NCBI GenBank assembly: GCA_963757805.1
Contig: CAVWSM010000019.1
Location: 62,001 to 126,000 of the forward strand
From: CAVWSM01 sp963757805
Lineage (GTDB): Bacteria > Actinomycetota > Actinomycetes > Jiangellales > Jiangellaceae
Reading direction: 5' to 3'
DNA length: 64,000 nt
The notes below the pieces were generated by a model that saw only the letters and a program-made list of their open reading frames with translations, did no database searches and was not told the DNA's origin. Below, piece after piece: positions 37,167 through 47,877 of the stretch (positions are counted from its first letter, which is position 1; every line of letters begins with the position of its first letter). A program made the translations under genes and the position numbers.

Positions 37167-38501
37167 GTGACCGATGCTCTGCGTGCAGCTGTCGAACGCG
37201 TCCTCCCCAGTGTCAAGGCCGACCTGGAGCGGCTCGTCCGCATCCCGTCGGTGAGTGCCGACCCCGCGCGGGTCGATGATGTTCGGGCCTCCGCCGAGGC
37301 CTCTGCCCAGCTCTTCCGCGACCTGGGCTTCCCGGACGTCGAGATCCTGGCAGTGGAAGGAGGCGCGCCCGCGGTGGTGGCCCGGCGACCGGCGCCGACC
37401 GGAAAGCCGACCGTTCTCCTGTACGCACACCATGACGTGCAGCCCACCGGCGACAAGGACGACTGGACAACGGACCCGTTCGAGCCGACCGAGCGCGATG
37501 GCCGGCTCTACGGTCGCGGCGCGGCCGACGACAAGGCCGGCATCATGGCGCACGTCGGAGCCCTTCGCGCGTACGACGGTGAACCGCCGGTAGGTGTCAC
37601 CGTCTTCATCGAGGGCGAGGAGGAGATCGGTTCGCCGACCTTCCGCTCGTTCCTGGAGACATATCGCGACAAGCTGGCCGCCGACGTCATCGTTGTCGCC
37701 GACTCCAGCAACTGGTCGATCGGCCTGCCCGCGCTGACCACAGGGCTACGTGGTCTGGTCGCAGTCGTCGTCGAGATCCGTACGCACGCGGGTGCCGTGC
37801 ACTCCGGGATGTTCGGCGGCCCCGCACCGGACGCGCTCACCGTGCTGTCCCGCGTCCTGGCTAGCCTGCACGACGAAGACGGGAACGTCGCGGTGCCTGG
37901 TCTCGTCGTGGGCGACGCCGACCCGCTCGACTACAGCGAGGACCGCTACCGAGCGGAGTCCGGTCTCCTTGACGGCGTGCAGCTGATCGGCAGCGGATCG
38001 CTGACCGCGCGGCTTTGGCGCCGCCCCTCCGTGAGCGTTCTCGCCATCGACGCACCGGCGGTCGCGGACGCTGCCAATGTCCTGCTGCCAGTCGCCAGGG
38101 CCAAGGTGAGCATGCGGATCGCGCCGGGGCAGGACCCGGGTGCTGCATTCGAGGCGTTGCGCGACCACCTGACTGCGGCCACCCCCTGGGGCGCCAAGAT
38201 CGACGTACGGCTGGTCGAGTCGGGCGCCGCCGCGTCGCTCGACGCAACTGGGCCTGTGCACGACGCGGCCCGTGCGGCGTTCGCCGAGGCGTGGGGTGTC
38301 GACCCCGTGGACGTCGGCGTGGGTGGCACGATCCCGTTCATCGCCGAGTTTGCCGAGCTCTTCCCCGACGCGGCGATCCTCGTCACCGGCGTCGAAGACC
38401 CGGACTCGCGCGCGCACGGCGTCGACGAGAGCCTGCACCTCGGCGAGTTCGCCAAAGTGTGCCTGGCCGAGGCGTTGCTGCTGGCGAAGCTCGGCACCTG
38501 A
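37167..38501 (+). CDS. M20 family dipeptidase
   Basis: 444 residues from the GTG at 37167. The metal ligands and catalytic residues are visible: His/Asp in LLYAHHDVQP, Asp in LYGRGAADDKAGIMAHV, the Glu pair in VFIEGEEEIGSP, Asp in VIVVADSSNWS and a late His in DSRAHGVDESLHLGEF. A dimerisation insert runs from about 190 to 320 (HAGAVHSGMFGGPAPDAL). It should cut dipeptides or related amides with two Zn ions. The frame is intact. Confidence 0.93.
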   Translation: MTDALRAAVERVLPSVKADLERLVRIPSVSADPARVDDVRASAEASAQLFRDLGFPDVEILAVEGGAPAVVARRPAPTGKPTVLLYAHHDVQPTGDKDDWTTDPFEPTERDGRLYGRGAADDKAGIMAHVGALRAYDGEPPVGVTVFIEGEEEIGSPTFRSFLETYRDKLAADVIVVADSSNWSIGLPALTTGLRGLVAVVVEIRTHAGAVHSGMFGGPAPDALTVLSRVLASLHDEDGNVAVPGLVVGDADPLDYSEDRYRAESGLLDGVQLIGSGSLTARLWRRPSVSVLAIDAPAVADAANVLLPVARAKVSMRIAPGQDPGAAFEALRDHLTAATPWGAKIDVRLVESGAAASLDATGPVHDAARAAFAEAWGVDPVDVGVGGTIPFIAEFAELFPDAAILVTGVEDPDSRAHGVDESLHLGEFAKVCLAEALLLAKLGT

Positions 38502-38537
38502 CACGTCGGAGCGCGCTCGAGGGCGGGACACGGCAAT

Positions 38538-39236
38538 ATGCCTGGCATGTCCTCGACGGGCATGCCTGCGCCGCGGCTGCGGCGAACGATGCGTCGTACG
38601 CGGCGAGCGATCCGGACACCGCGGGCCGCAGCGGTAGCCGGTCTTGTCTTTGCGTTGCTGCTCACGTCGTCGCTCGTGCTCATCCGGCTCGCGGTCACGG
38701 ATGAAGCGGAGGCTGGCTCATGGGTCACGGATGACGCGAGGCGCACCGTCGTCGTGGTCTGTCTCAGCCTGACCCCGATTGCGGGGATCGCGTTCCTCTG
38801 GTTCATCGGCGTGGTTCGGGATCGGATCGGCGAGGGCGAGGATCGGTTCCTGTCATCCGTGTTCATCGGGAGCGGCCTGCTGTTCGTGGCGATGCTCTTT
38901 GTCACCGCCGCAATCACGTCGGCGCTCGTGACGACCGCGGCCGAGGCGTCGCCCGACCAGGAGACGCAGGATCTGTGGGAGCTCGGCACTCGCATCGTTT
39001 TCAACCTTGCGAACATCTACGCAATACGGATGGCCGCCGTGTTCACCATCGCAACCACGACTATCGCTGCCACACTCGGGATCGTCCCGCGCTGGCTTGT
39101 CGTGACGGGCTATGCCACGGCGGCCCTGCTGTTGCTCACCGCGGGTTTCATCCCCTGGATCGAGCTCGCGTTCCCCCTATGGGTCGCCGCGCTGAGCGCC
39201 CACTTCCTCCGCAGGCTCCGCGAAGCGTCAGCGTGA
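38538..39236 (+). CDS. Four- to five-helix membrane protein, unknown
   Basis: 232 residues. A basic N-terminus (RLRRTMRRTRRAIRTPRAAA) is followed by membrane segments at about 33-52, 70-92, 112-136, 160-182 and 187-222. A loop of about 25 residues (EASPDQETQDLWELGTRIVF) lies before the fourth. No family recognised. It follows the M20 gene by 36 bases and may be co-transcribed; it converges on the SnoaL-like gene. Confidence 0.7.
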   Translation: MPGMSSTGMPAPRLRRTMRRTRRAIRTPRAAAVAGLVFALLLTSSLVLIRLAVTDEAEAGSWVTDDARRTVVVVCLSLTPIAGIAFLWFIGVVRDRIGEGEDRFLSSVFIGSGLLFVAMLFVTAAITSALVTTAAEASPDQETQDLWELGTRIVFNLANIYAIRMAAVFTIATTTIAATLGIVPRWLVVTGYATAALLLLTAGFIPWIELAFPLWVAALSAHFLRRLREASA

Positions 39237-39238
39237 GC

Positions 39239-39586
39239 TCAACCGATGACCATCCGCTTGATGAGGCCACCTTCGAGCTCGAAGACGATGTCACCGGTGC
39301 CGTTGTAGCCGCCCCGACACCTCGAGCGTCACCACGTGCTTGCTCCCGTCGCGACGCGCCCTACGCACCTCGAAGTGGGCCTGCTTGCCGATGTTGTCGG
39401 TCACGTTCCACCGCGCCACTCCGTCACGTCCGTGGAACTCGCGGCCCCAGTCGACCAGGTAGGCGTCCTCCGTGAAGTCGCGACGAACGCCTCGCTGTCG
39501 CCACGATTGGTGGCCTCAATCATCCGCGCGCACCCCACGTGGCTGGCGCCGCCGAGCGTCGTGGCGATGTCTGGATCAATCGACAA
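39239..39586 (-). CDS. SnoaL/NTF2-like small protein, frameshifted
   Basis: About 115 residues. It starts MSIDPDIATTLGGASHVGCA followed by EATNRGDSEAFVA. After a frame change near 39475 it reads DAYLVDWGREFHGRDGVARW and VTDNIGKQAHFEVRRARRDG; after another near 39318, GYNGTGDIVFELEGGLIKRM ends at 39239. The pattern is that of NTF2-like/SnoaL_2 proteins, which can be isomerases, hydrolases or have no enzyme activity. Its start overlaps the RidA stop by 11 bases, so the cupin-RidA-SnoaL genes look like one operon. Confidence 0.75.
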
Positions 39587-39971
39587 TTGCGATGGCCTCT
39601 ACCTCGATCAGGTAATCGGGTTCGGCCAGCGCCGCCACACCGACCAGAGCATCGGCCGGCTTGTGTTCACCAAATACCGCAATCCGAGCCTGCGAGATGT
39701 CAGGCAGGTATTCAGGCCGGTGCCCAACCACGTAGATCGTGATCTTAGTGACCTGCGCTGGTTCGGCACCGGCCGCGGCCAGACAGCGGCCGACGTTGGC
39801 AAATGCCTGGCGGGCTTGGACAGCCAGGCTGCCGTGACCGACAAGGTTGCCCTGAGCGTCATCGGCTCCCTGTCCGGCGACGAACACCAGTCTGGTCCCG
39901 GTCGCGGCCACGACCTGGGTATAGCTATCCGGTGTGTGCAACTGCTCCGGGTTGATGAGCTCGAGTGTCAT
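39576..39971 (-). CDS. RidA/YjgF family protein
   Basis: 131 residues from the ATG at 39971 (MTLELINPEQLHTPDSYTQV). RidA marks are VFVAGQGADDAQGNLVGHGS, LAVQARQAFANVGRCLAAAG, VTKITIYVVGHRPEYLPDIS and the C-terminal PADALVGVAALAEPDYLIEV. The Arg that holds the substrate carboxylate in true RidA (usually RxxV near residue 105) is not clear here; LVGVAAL aligns at that place. It may therefore be a RidA-like enzyme with another role. It lies between cupin and SnoaL-like genes. Confidence 0.85.
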   Translation of the reverse strand: MTLELINPEQLHTPDSYTQVVAATGTRLVFVAGQGADDAQGNLVGHGSLAVQARQAFANVGRCLAAAGAEPAQVTKITIYVVGHRPEYLPDISQARIAVFGEHKPADALVGVAALAEPDYLIEVEAIAIVD

Positions 39972-40062
39972 CTCTTCCAGGCCTCCATTGTCAGAACCGA
40001 TGATGCGCACAGAGGTCCGCGCCACCTTGTCTCACGAGGCTGGCAGTTGCCTCCGGCTGGCG

Positions 40063-40503
40063 TCAGTCTGTCGCCGGCCCGTCCAGGTTGAACGTGGACT
40101 CCCCGACGCCGGCTCGCACCACGATGAGGTCGGCAGGCTCGGTGGATGGATTGCTCTCCCGGTGGACAGCACCTTGCGGTACGTAGACGAAATCGCCAGG
40201 CCCTGCCTCCACGGTGGACGACCCATTCGGGCCGAACTCCATCCGCAGCGCGCCGGTCAGGACGTAGATCACCGTCTCGTAGTCGCCGTGATGATGCCAG
40301 CCGGACACCATGCCTGGGTCGGTACGCACGAAGCCCGACCACGTCCCCTCGGTGGCGAAGGCCTGCTGCCGGTGCATCCCCGGTGTGACCGGTCCCGGTT
40401 TACGGTCGGCCGGAGTCACGACCACGACCGGATCCTGTCGGCTTCCCACGATCACTCCTTGCACTCGGGCCGCGCCCGAATTCATCGCCTGGCTGCGGCG
40501 CAT
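40063..40503 (-). CDS. Cupin domain protein
   Basis: About 146 residues from the ATG at 40503; another ATG lies 18 bases downstream. Cupin motif 1 is GWHHHGDYETVIYVLTGAL (His, His, Glu metal ligands) and motif 2 is GDFVYVPQGAVHRESNP with the fourth ligand His. A single-domain cupin of this type binds a metal and may be a dioxygenase, isomerase or sensor. It is the first gene of the cupin-RidA-SnoaL set and is divergent from the LLM flavin enzyme gene. Confidence 0.82.
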   Translation of the reverse strand: MRRSQAMNSGAARVQGVIVGSRQDPVVVVTPADRKPGPVTPGMHRQQAFATEGTWSGFVRTDPGMVSGWHHHGDYETVIYVLTGALRMEFGPNGSSTVEAGPGDFVYVPQGAVHRESNPSTEPADLIVVRAGVGESTFNLDGPATD

Positions 40504-40646
40504 CGTCAGTCCCCTGGCCATGGTCTCCCTGTCCAACGGGGTGTCGCTACGGCAGGTATCTGCCGTGGCCCCTTGACGGTTCGTCCGCATGCCATTGTGG
40601 GATCGACGCTCGAGTGGTTGCCCACGCGAGGATCGGTGATGCGGCG

Positions 40647-41448
40647 ATGGACATACCCACGCCGGTACGCCGGGGGGTGGGCGTCACCGCGGGCCTGGAT
40701 GGGGGACTTGCTCGCGACCTGGCCGTACATTGTGAGCGGCTGGGATACCACTCGCTGTGGTCGAACGACGAGCCCGCCGCTGCTGGCCTGGAGACGCTTG
40801 CGCAATTCGCCGCCGCTGCGCCGCGACTTGAGCTCGGCGTGGGAATCCTTCCCCTCGACCGACATCCGCCGGTTGCGATCGCGGCTGACATCGGCCGCCT
40901 CGGGCTGGCTCCATCGAAGCTCTGGGTCGGGATCGGTGCTGGACAACTGCGCGCGCCGATCGACCTCGTGCAGCGGGCGGTCGCCGAGCTGCGGCAGCTC
41001 CTCCCCGGGGGGACGCGCATCCTCGTTGCCGCCATGCGACCGCGGCTTTGCCGACTCGGTGGCGCAATCGCCGATGGCGTGCTGCTCAACTGGATGCTGC
41101 CCGCCCAAGCGGCCGTGGCGCGCCAATGGGTGCAGGACGGAGCCGACGAGGCGGGGCGTGCGGCCCCGGTCGTCGCCTCGTACGTCCGGGTCGCCGTGGG
41201 CTCCGGTGCGCTGCGGCGGCTTCGCGCTGAGGAGAGCCTGCTACCGCAGCATCAACGAGGCCCATCGTCAGCACTTCGAAGCCATGCATGTTCCCCTCGG
41301 CAGCGTCGGCGTGGCCGCATCGACACGATCGGAGGTGCTCGAAGGACTGGCGCCATATCACCATTCACTCGACCTGCCGATCGCGCGGCTGCTCGCACGA
41401 CAGGATGCAACCTCGCTACGTGCCGCCGCGACTGCGGCGGCGCCGTGA
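40647..41448 (+). CDS. LLM class (F420 or FMN) oxidoreductase, frameshifted
   Basis: About 267 residues from the ATG at 40647 (MDIPTPVRRGVGVTAGLDGG). Luciferase-like features: CERLGYHSLWSNDEPAAAGL, RLELGVGILPLDRHPPVAIA, LGLAPSKLWVGIGAGQL and LGGAIADGVLLNWMLPAQAA. The frame changes near 41235 and continues EAHRQHFEAMHVPLGSVGVA to the stop at 41448. In this phylum many such enzymes use F420. Substrate is unknown. Its 3' end abuts the IS110 remnant, yet the C-terminus looks complete. Confidence 0.82.
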
Positions 41449-41905
41449 GTCGCCGCACGACGAATGGGCCGGTCCAGTAGGCACCGGTCCACTGCCTGTC
41501 GGGCCGGTCGTGAGCCGTGGTCGGCGGCCACCGCGTGGATCCGGTTACGCAGCTGAGTCCCGAGCCGCACCAGGCGCGACCCGGTGGCGCAGCAGAGCCC
41601 GCAACTCGCGGACCTCCATCGGGGCGATCCACGCCTCCGGCAACAGGTCCGCCCGCAGCAGCTGCCCCAGGATCGCCGCGTCGACCTTGTCGTTCTTCAA
41701 CCGGGCCGACGCGATCGCCTTGCACCGCAAGGGGTGCACCAGGTGTGGGGCGAACCCGTAGACCTCGAGCAGCTCGACCAGCCAACCCCCACCCGTAGGC
41801 GGCCTCGAACGCCACCGGCGTGCCGGTCGGCAGGCCGCCGATCACCTTAGGATCGGCTCCACCCCGTTCGGCACGTTCAGGTTGACCTGCAGACCAGCGC
41901 GTTTC
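41440..41905 (-). mobile_element. IS110-family transposase remnant
   Basis: Pieces of the N-terminal (DEDD) half of an IS110 transposase read in different frames: VIGGLPTGTPVAFEAAYGWG, then LRCKAIASARLKNDKVDAAI with LGQLLRADLLPEAWIAPMEV, RELRALLRHRV, and LRNRIHAVAADHG. The initial domain and the C-terminal Transposase_20 half are missing, and no inverted repeats or intact ends were found. It cannot transpose. It marks the left edge of the disordered 41.4-45.2 kb stretch. Confidence 0.75.
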
Positions 41906-42057
41906 GGTGACCGTCGCTGCAATCTCGCCTGAGAGCTCCTGCCAGTACACTCCCGCGCGCCGCGGGCTCTGTTATGCCGCTGGGAGAGGAACGAGGCTCA
42001 GCACTCGTTCTAACAAGTTCTGCGACGACCTCCCGGTCCGACAGAGGGCAATGGCGC

Positions 42058-43830
42058 CTACGGAAAGCTGACCACGAAGCTCGGGACCCCGATCGCGTCC
42101 GTGGTGGCCGGAGCCCCCGTGTCGTTGACGACGTGGTCGATCGTGCCGGCGCTCAGGTTGACCGTCAGCAGGTGGTGCATCTCGATGCCCGGAGTCGCCG
42201 GCACCTCGAACCCGCGAGTGGCATGGATCGTCGGGTTGACGTTGAAGAAGACGTAGCTGCCCCCGCCCCACAGCTGGTGGCGTTCGACCGAGTCGGACAC
42301 CTTGTACGCGGCCCAGCCGAGGACGCCGTCGTGCTGGTAGGCGGCCTGGTCGGGCGGGTCGTACGGCAACTCGTTCTGGAAGAGGATCGTCGTTCCGTTT
42401 TCGCCGTTCCAGATGGTCGTTGTACTGCTGGTAATGCTCGACGAACAGGCCCGTGGCGGTCACGTTGTCGCCGTTGACGATGACGCCGGTGTCGGCGGTG
42501 TTAACGTCCCAGCCGAACGAACCGGCGACACCGTGGTCGGCACGCCACGCCCAGATATGGTCGAGCAGGACGTTGTCGCTGTTGACCTCGAGGCTGACGG
42601 TGGCTTTCCCGACGTGCGGCCCGCCGATGCGGAAGAACACGTCGTGCAGCGTGTTCGGGCGGACCCGTCGCTCTTCTTCGCGTGCGGGGTGCCGCCTGCA
42701 GCGACCGGCGAGTTGACCGTGCCCGCGTCGATCATGAGCGGCGATGTCAACAGCCTTGACGCTGCGACCCGCATCGGCACGGCGCCGTCGACTGCGGTGA
42801 GAGTGGGTACGCCAAGGCCCAGCACCACAGTTTCGGACCGCTTGACGCTGATGGAGCGGTCAACGTCGTAGACGCCGGGCGTCAAGAGCAGGTGCTTCCC
42901 CCGGGCGAGCTCCTTGTTGATGGTCTTGACGGAGTCGGAGGGCCTCGCCAGGAAGAAATCCGATAGGGGGATCGACTCTCCGGCCGTTGGACCTGTCTCC
43001 CACGTGGTGCCCGACGTGTCGGTGCGGGCGTCGGGGACGAATACGTTGTACGTACCCTCGGCGTCGATATACAGGTACGGCCTCTCGCGGCTGACCGGCG
43101 TCGTCGCCAGGGTGGTGAACGGCGGGCTGGGGAAGGTCTGCGCCGGCGCACCCTGGACACCAGCGAAGACCTGGTTCCACACGGCGTTGGACCAGCCGCC
43201 GATGATGCTGTTCCGCACGATGTACTGCTGCTGAGAACCGTTGATGACGAAGCCTGTCTTGGAGTCCGCGATGAAGCCACCGCTGGCGAACTGCGGCCCC
43301 GCAGTGCAGTAGTCGAAGAGGGTCAGGTTGCCGCCGGTCACGTTGACGCGACGCATCGGCGCCGCCTGCGAGGCGGCCCAGAAGTTCGCCGATGCTCGAC
43401 ACCCGGTCTCACCCATGATGTTGATCGTCAGGTTGGACACAGACCGCCAGAAGTTGACCAGCGCGATGCAGTTGTCCGGAGCGAGGCACCGGTTGTAGAC
43501 GTCGACGTGACCGTTGATGACGACATCGCTCGGCGACGCTCCAAGACCGGCGACCTCTGTGTAGTAGCCAACCTGGATGATCAGCGGTTCCGCGGGCGAG
43601 CCGTACGTGCCGGGCTTGAACAGCAACGCGTACCGCTGCGTGCCCATCTCGGCTCGACCTGCTCGCCGCGGATGGCGTTGACGGTTGCCGGGATCTCGCT
43701 CGTGGGCATCTCGGGTCGAAGATCCGTACGTTGGGGCCGAAGGCGGGTGAACGGCCGCCGGCGGTGCCTTCGGTGCGGCGGCGGCGCTGCCACCCACGAC
43801 ACCTGCGAGAGTCGCGGATGCGGCTGTCAC
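42058..43830 (-). CDS. Secreted parallel beta-helix protein (annotated in relatives as adenylyl cyclase), frameshifted
   Basis: About 590 residues. A signal-like start (ATLAGVVGGSAAAA) precedes EMPTSEIPATVNAI and MGTQRYALLFKPGTYG, which lie in different frames. The body reads GYYTEVAGLGASPSDVVING, NCIALVNFWRSVSNLTINIM, ASGGFIADSKTGFVINGSQQ and GKHLLLTPGVYDVDRSISVK. After further frame changes come DVFFRIGGPHVGKATVSLEV and LPYDPPDQAAYQHDGVLGW, ending VPSFVVSFP. The right-handed beta-helix pattern resembles pectate-lyase-like folds. Some relatives carry the label adenylyl cyclase, which I do not trust. At least four indels; function unknown. Confidence 0.72.
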
Positions 43831-44136
43831 GACATGACCACGGCGACGATCAACTGTTTCGGAGCTGTGTCTTGATCGCCGTCCTACTCTCCGTCAGGCC
43901 CTGGGCGCGACGGACGTACCCGCGGCCCGGACGTTACTCCGGCCGAGGATGCAGATCGGCGCCGCGTTAACGCCATCGAGCAACGTCGGCTCCGCCACGT
44001 TTGTACGAGCGCGCCCAGTCGAGGGGAATGAACAGGCGGCGAGGGGTCCGCACGAGCCGGGTCCGGCTGCGTCGCTGCAGGCCGCGGTCGCACCGCGCCT
44101 GGCGCGTCGCTTCGGAGCGTTGGGCCAGGATGTAGC
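43831..44136. other. Intergenic stretch without a recognisable gene
   Basis: These 306 bases lie between the start of the beta-helix gene and the VOC-like gene. They are GC-rich; frames are open on both strands but none matches a family or has a good ribosome site. Promoters for the two divergent genes should be here. Confidence 0.4.
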
Positions 44137-44633
44137 CATGACGCGACAGCTCGCCTGGGCCTTGTCGTCCTTCGACGCCGCCGCGTCTGTTGGTCGGCCT
44201 CGTCTCCGCCGAGCTCGCCGATGGCCGCGGCCGGGACGATTCCGACAGCTTCGGGATCGGGCTCCACGGTCACCAGGTCGAGCGTGCGCTCAGGCGGATC
44301 ACGTCGCGCGCGGCTGGCCGGCGCATGATTGCACGTTGCGGTTACCTGAACTTCGGACTGACGATCCCCAGGCGGAGGCCGGCGAGCGGTCCGCCTCGGC
44401 GCGACCGGGCTGGCCGCGGCTCGACTGGACCATGCTGGCGGACCGGCCGGCACCTGTTCGAGCTCTGCCAGACCGACGGCGTGGGACCCTGTGGGGCTGT
44501 TCGCGACGATCGACGCCCCCGACGCGCCCGGGTCCGGGCACTGGAGCTGGGCGCGTCCCGCCTGAACGCCGGCGGCGAGCGCTTCAGAGTTTTCAGCGAC
44601 CCACCGGCTCATCCGTTCTGTCTGGTCCGGTAG
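44137..44633 (+). pseudogene. VOC/Glyoxalase_6-like protein, heavily frameshifted
   Basis: From the ATG at 44137: MTRQLAWALSSFDAA, then in other frames FGIGLHGHQVERA, DCTLRLPELRTDDPQAEA, WTMLADRP and LFELCQTDGVGP, and finally RARVRALELGASRLNAGGER and FRVFSDPPAHPFCLVR. The last block is the clear signature of the glyoxalase-like (PF18029) repeat end, and the middle block looks like the first repeat's end. At least four indels make it unreadable as one protein. It may be a decayed gene or very poor consensus. Confidence 0.55.
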
Positions 44634-45230
44634 AGCACCCGAGCGTTCAGGTTCGGCTGCGACCGGGATGATCGAGACGACGCCCGACAGCGTCGCAGTG
44701 TCGACGGCAACGTTCACAACAGGAGCGCTCCCGTGGGCGGCGGTGTGGACGATCACGTGTCGCGGATACGTTTCTGGTGCCACTTCAGGGCGACAGCGTG
44801 CGGCCGCAACGCACGTTGGGAACCTGGGGGCGCCGAAGGACGGCGCGCGACAACGGGCTTGCCTTTGACCCGGCTCCAAGGTTCTAGGGTGATTGCGTGA
44901 GCACCGCGACCGTGACGTCACGGGCATGTGGGTGACGGAGCTCCCGAGCCCACCGGACGCCAGCCGACACGTACGGTCCCACTAGCGGATCGGGTGCTGC
45001 CGCCGCGGCGCGACCGGCCGGCTGCCGCGCCTATGACAGTTCCGCGGTCGAACGAATCTGGTTCGTCCGAGCCCGCGCGCTGGCCCGCCAGCCGCATCCG
45101 GTCGTAAGATGGCCCAGGAGCACACCATGAAATGCGACCGCCCGGCGAACACGCCCTGGCGCTAGCAGAAGCAGTGAAGGTGCTTGGTGGAGGCCCCTCA
45201 ACGCGAGCGAGGCGCTTGTTTTGCTGCTCG
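44634..45230. other. About 0.6 kb with no supportable gene
   Basis: Open frames exist on both strands, but none has a family match, consistent ribosome site or plausible start. It follows the broken VOC gene and ends at the dehydrogenase stop. It may contain decayed coding sequence; I see no inverted repeats of note. Confidence 0.4.
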
Positions 45231-47685
45231 CTAGCTGCGGATGCGAACCATCTCAGGATCGTAGAGCGGGCGCAGCGAGGCGACGGCAGGGTACGAGCGT
45301 CCGGCGATGTCGACCTGCCAGTCGCCGCTGCCAACGTACGACGACGTCACGGGCTCGCTCGCCTCGACCATGACCAGACCGACCGCACCACCGAGGGTGT
45401 GACCGTACGAGGCCGCGCGCACGTAGCCGACAGGCTTGCCATCGCGGAACACCGGTTCGGCGTGGAACATCATCGGCTCGGGATCCTGTACGCAGGATCT
45501 GCACGAGTCGACGGGTCAGCGGCCCCTGAGCCTTCTTGGCCAGCACCGCCTCGCGCCCGATGAAGTCAGGCTTTGCGAGGTCCACGGCAAAGCCGAGGCC
45601 AGCCTCGAGCACGGAGTCGGTGTTGTCGATGTCGTGGCCGTAGTCGCGGTAGCCCTTCTCCATTCGCAGGCTGCTCAGCGCTTTCAGCCCGGCATGCCGC
45701 ATCCCGACGGGCCGACCAGCCTCCACGATTCGGTCGTACACGTGCGTCGCCTGCTCGGCCGGGATGTAGAGCTCATACCCGAGCTCGCCCAGATAGGTGA
45801 TGCGAATGCACAGGGCCCGGGCAAAGCCGATGTCGATCTCCTTTGCCGTACGGAACGGGAATGCCTCGTTGGACAGGTCCGCGCTCGTCACCGCCTGCAA
45901 GACCTCACGCGATCGCGGTCCTTGGACGTTGAGCTGCGCGAACCCACCGGTCACATCCGTCACGAACGCGTGCGCGTCCCCGAGATGTCGCCGCATCCAG
46001 GTCTCGACGTGCCGGTGCGCCGTGTCAGTGGCGACGACCCAGAAGCGATCGTTCTCGAGCTTGGTGACCGTGAGGTCGGCTTCCAACGTGCCGCCGTCGT
46101 TGAGCCACTGCGTGTACGTGATGAGGCCGCGCTCGCCGTCGACGCTGTTGGCGGACAGGCGGTCGAGGAACCGCCCAGCATCGCGGCCCTGCACCAGGAA
46201 CTTCGACATGAACGACATGTCCATGCAGATGACGCCCTCGCGAGCGGCGCGGTGCTCGGCCGCCCAGTAGGGGAACCAGTTCTGCCGTCCCCATGACAAC
46301 CGCTCGACCACCGGCTCGACGCCCTCCGGCGCGTACCAGTCGGGTGACTCCCACCCGCTCACGTCGCGGAAGTACGCCCCAGCCCCCGCGAGCCGGTCGT
46401 GCCAGGCGGACTTCTTGGCACCACGCGCAGTCTTCATCGACTTCGTCGGGTAGTGGCACTGGTAGACCTGTCCGAGCGACTCGACCGTGCGAGTGGCGAG
46501 GTATTCGGGGTTGGCCTGGTAAGAGTGCAGCCGGTCGATGTTGAGCCCGGTGACGTCGATGTCGGGCCGGCCGTTGACGATCCAGTGCGCAAGCGCGCGC
46601 CCGAGCCCGCCGCCGGTCAGGATGCCGACGGAGTTGAGCCCGGCAGCGACGAAGTAGTTCTTCACCTCGGGGGCTTCACCGACGACCGGCTGAAGGTCAG
46701 GCGTGAAGCTCTCCGGGCCGCAGAAGAACTTCCGCACGCCCGTCTCGAGCGAGATCGGCACCCGGTTCATCGCCTTCTCGAGGTACGGCGCCATGCGGTC
46801 CCAGTCCGGCGGTAGCTCGCCGAACGAGAAGTCCTCCGGAACCCCGCCGACCTGCCACGGTGCGCAGACCTCCTCGAAGAGGCCGACCATGAGCCCGCCG
46901 CCCTCTTCCCGGAAATAGCCGTACGACGCGGGATCCTCCAGCACCGGCCATGCCTTCGAGATCTCCGGGATGGGCTCGGTGATCAGGTAGTAGTGCTCGG
47001 CCGCCTGCAACGGGATGCTCACCCCGGACTTGGCCCCGAGCTGCCGCGCCCACATGCCAGCACAGTTGACGACGTACTCGGCCTCGATGTCGCCGTACCG
47101 CGTGCGAACCCCGGCCACCGCGCCGTTCTTGATGACGACGTCAGTGACGGGTACGCCCTCGAGGACAGTGGCGCCGGCAAGTCGAGCGCCCTTTGCAAGC
47201 GCCATCGTGACGTCGACCGGGTTCGCGCGGCCGTCGTCCTCCACGTAGAAGCCGGCGAGGATGTCGTCCGTACGCGCCAGCGGGAACAGCTCGCCCACCT
47301 CGCGCGCGGAGATCTCGTGCACGTCGACACCGCAGTACCGGTTGAACGCCGAGACCCGGCGATACTCCTCGAGCCGGTCCGCGTCGGTGGCGATCTCGAT
47401 GAACCCGACCGGCATGAATCCGGTCGCCTGCCCGGTCTCGGCCTCCAGCCGGGCGTAGAGATCGCGGGTGTACTTCCGGAACTCCGTCGACGTCTCCGAG
47501 GTCGAGCCGAAGGTGACCATCAGCCCCGCCGCATGCCACGTCGTGCCTGAGGTCAGCCGGTCACGCTCCAGCAGCACCACGTCGCGCCAACCCAGGTGCG
47601 CCAGGTGGTAGGCGACCGAGGTGCCGATGACACCGCCCCCGATCACGACGACTCGGGCGCGCTGCGGGACAACTTGCTCAGCCAT
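45231..47685 (-). CDS. Dimethylglycine/sarcosine dehydrogenase-type flavoprotein with GcvT domain, frameshifted
   Basis: About 818 residues. The FAD-binding DAO domain starts VVVIGGGVIGTSVAYHLAHL. It carries LTSGTTWHAAGLMVTFGSTS, where the His of TWHAAG is the usual covalent-FAD His in this family, and later NYFVAAGLNSVGILTGGGLG. From about residue 430 the folate-binding GcvT-like part follows (GAYFRDVSGWESPDWYAPEG, GGFAQLNVQGPRSREVLQAV, YLGELGYELYIPAEQATHVY). Near 45480 the frame changes; the C-terminus is FRDGKPVGYVRAASYGHTLG to a stop at 45231. The family demethylates dimethylglycine or sarcosine and passes C1 to tetrahydrofolate. No glycine-betaine genes are adjacent. Confidence 0.88.
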
Positions 47686-47877
47686 GGGGCGGAGCCTATG
47701 TGGTCAGGTTGTGAAGATCGCCTCCGGCAGGAACGCCGAGTTCAGGAAGGGTCGCCGCGCTCGAACGACGCGCTGGGCCCTTCTATCGTCGTGAGTTCAC
47801 TCGGACGGGGTGCGCGGTTCAGCGTCAGGTGGATAGGTTGCCGATGTTGGCCATGCCCGATTCCGGAGGTCACCGCG

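Noticed and set aside
42058..43830. Adenylyl cyclase label for the beta-helix protein
   Set aside because: No cyclase catalytic motif is visible; the sequence is a secreted beta-helix type.
43884..44927. 347-codon minus-strand open frame
   Set aside because: No family match, and the plus strand carries a recognisable though broken VOC domain over part of it.
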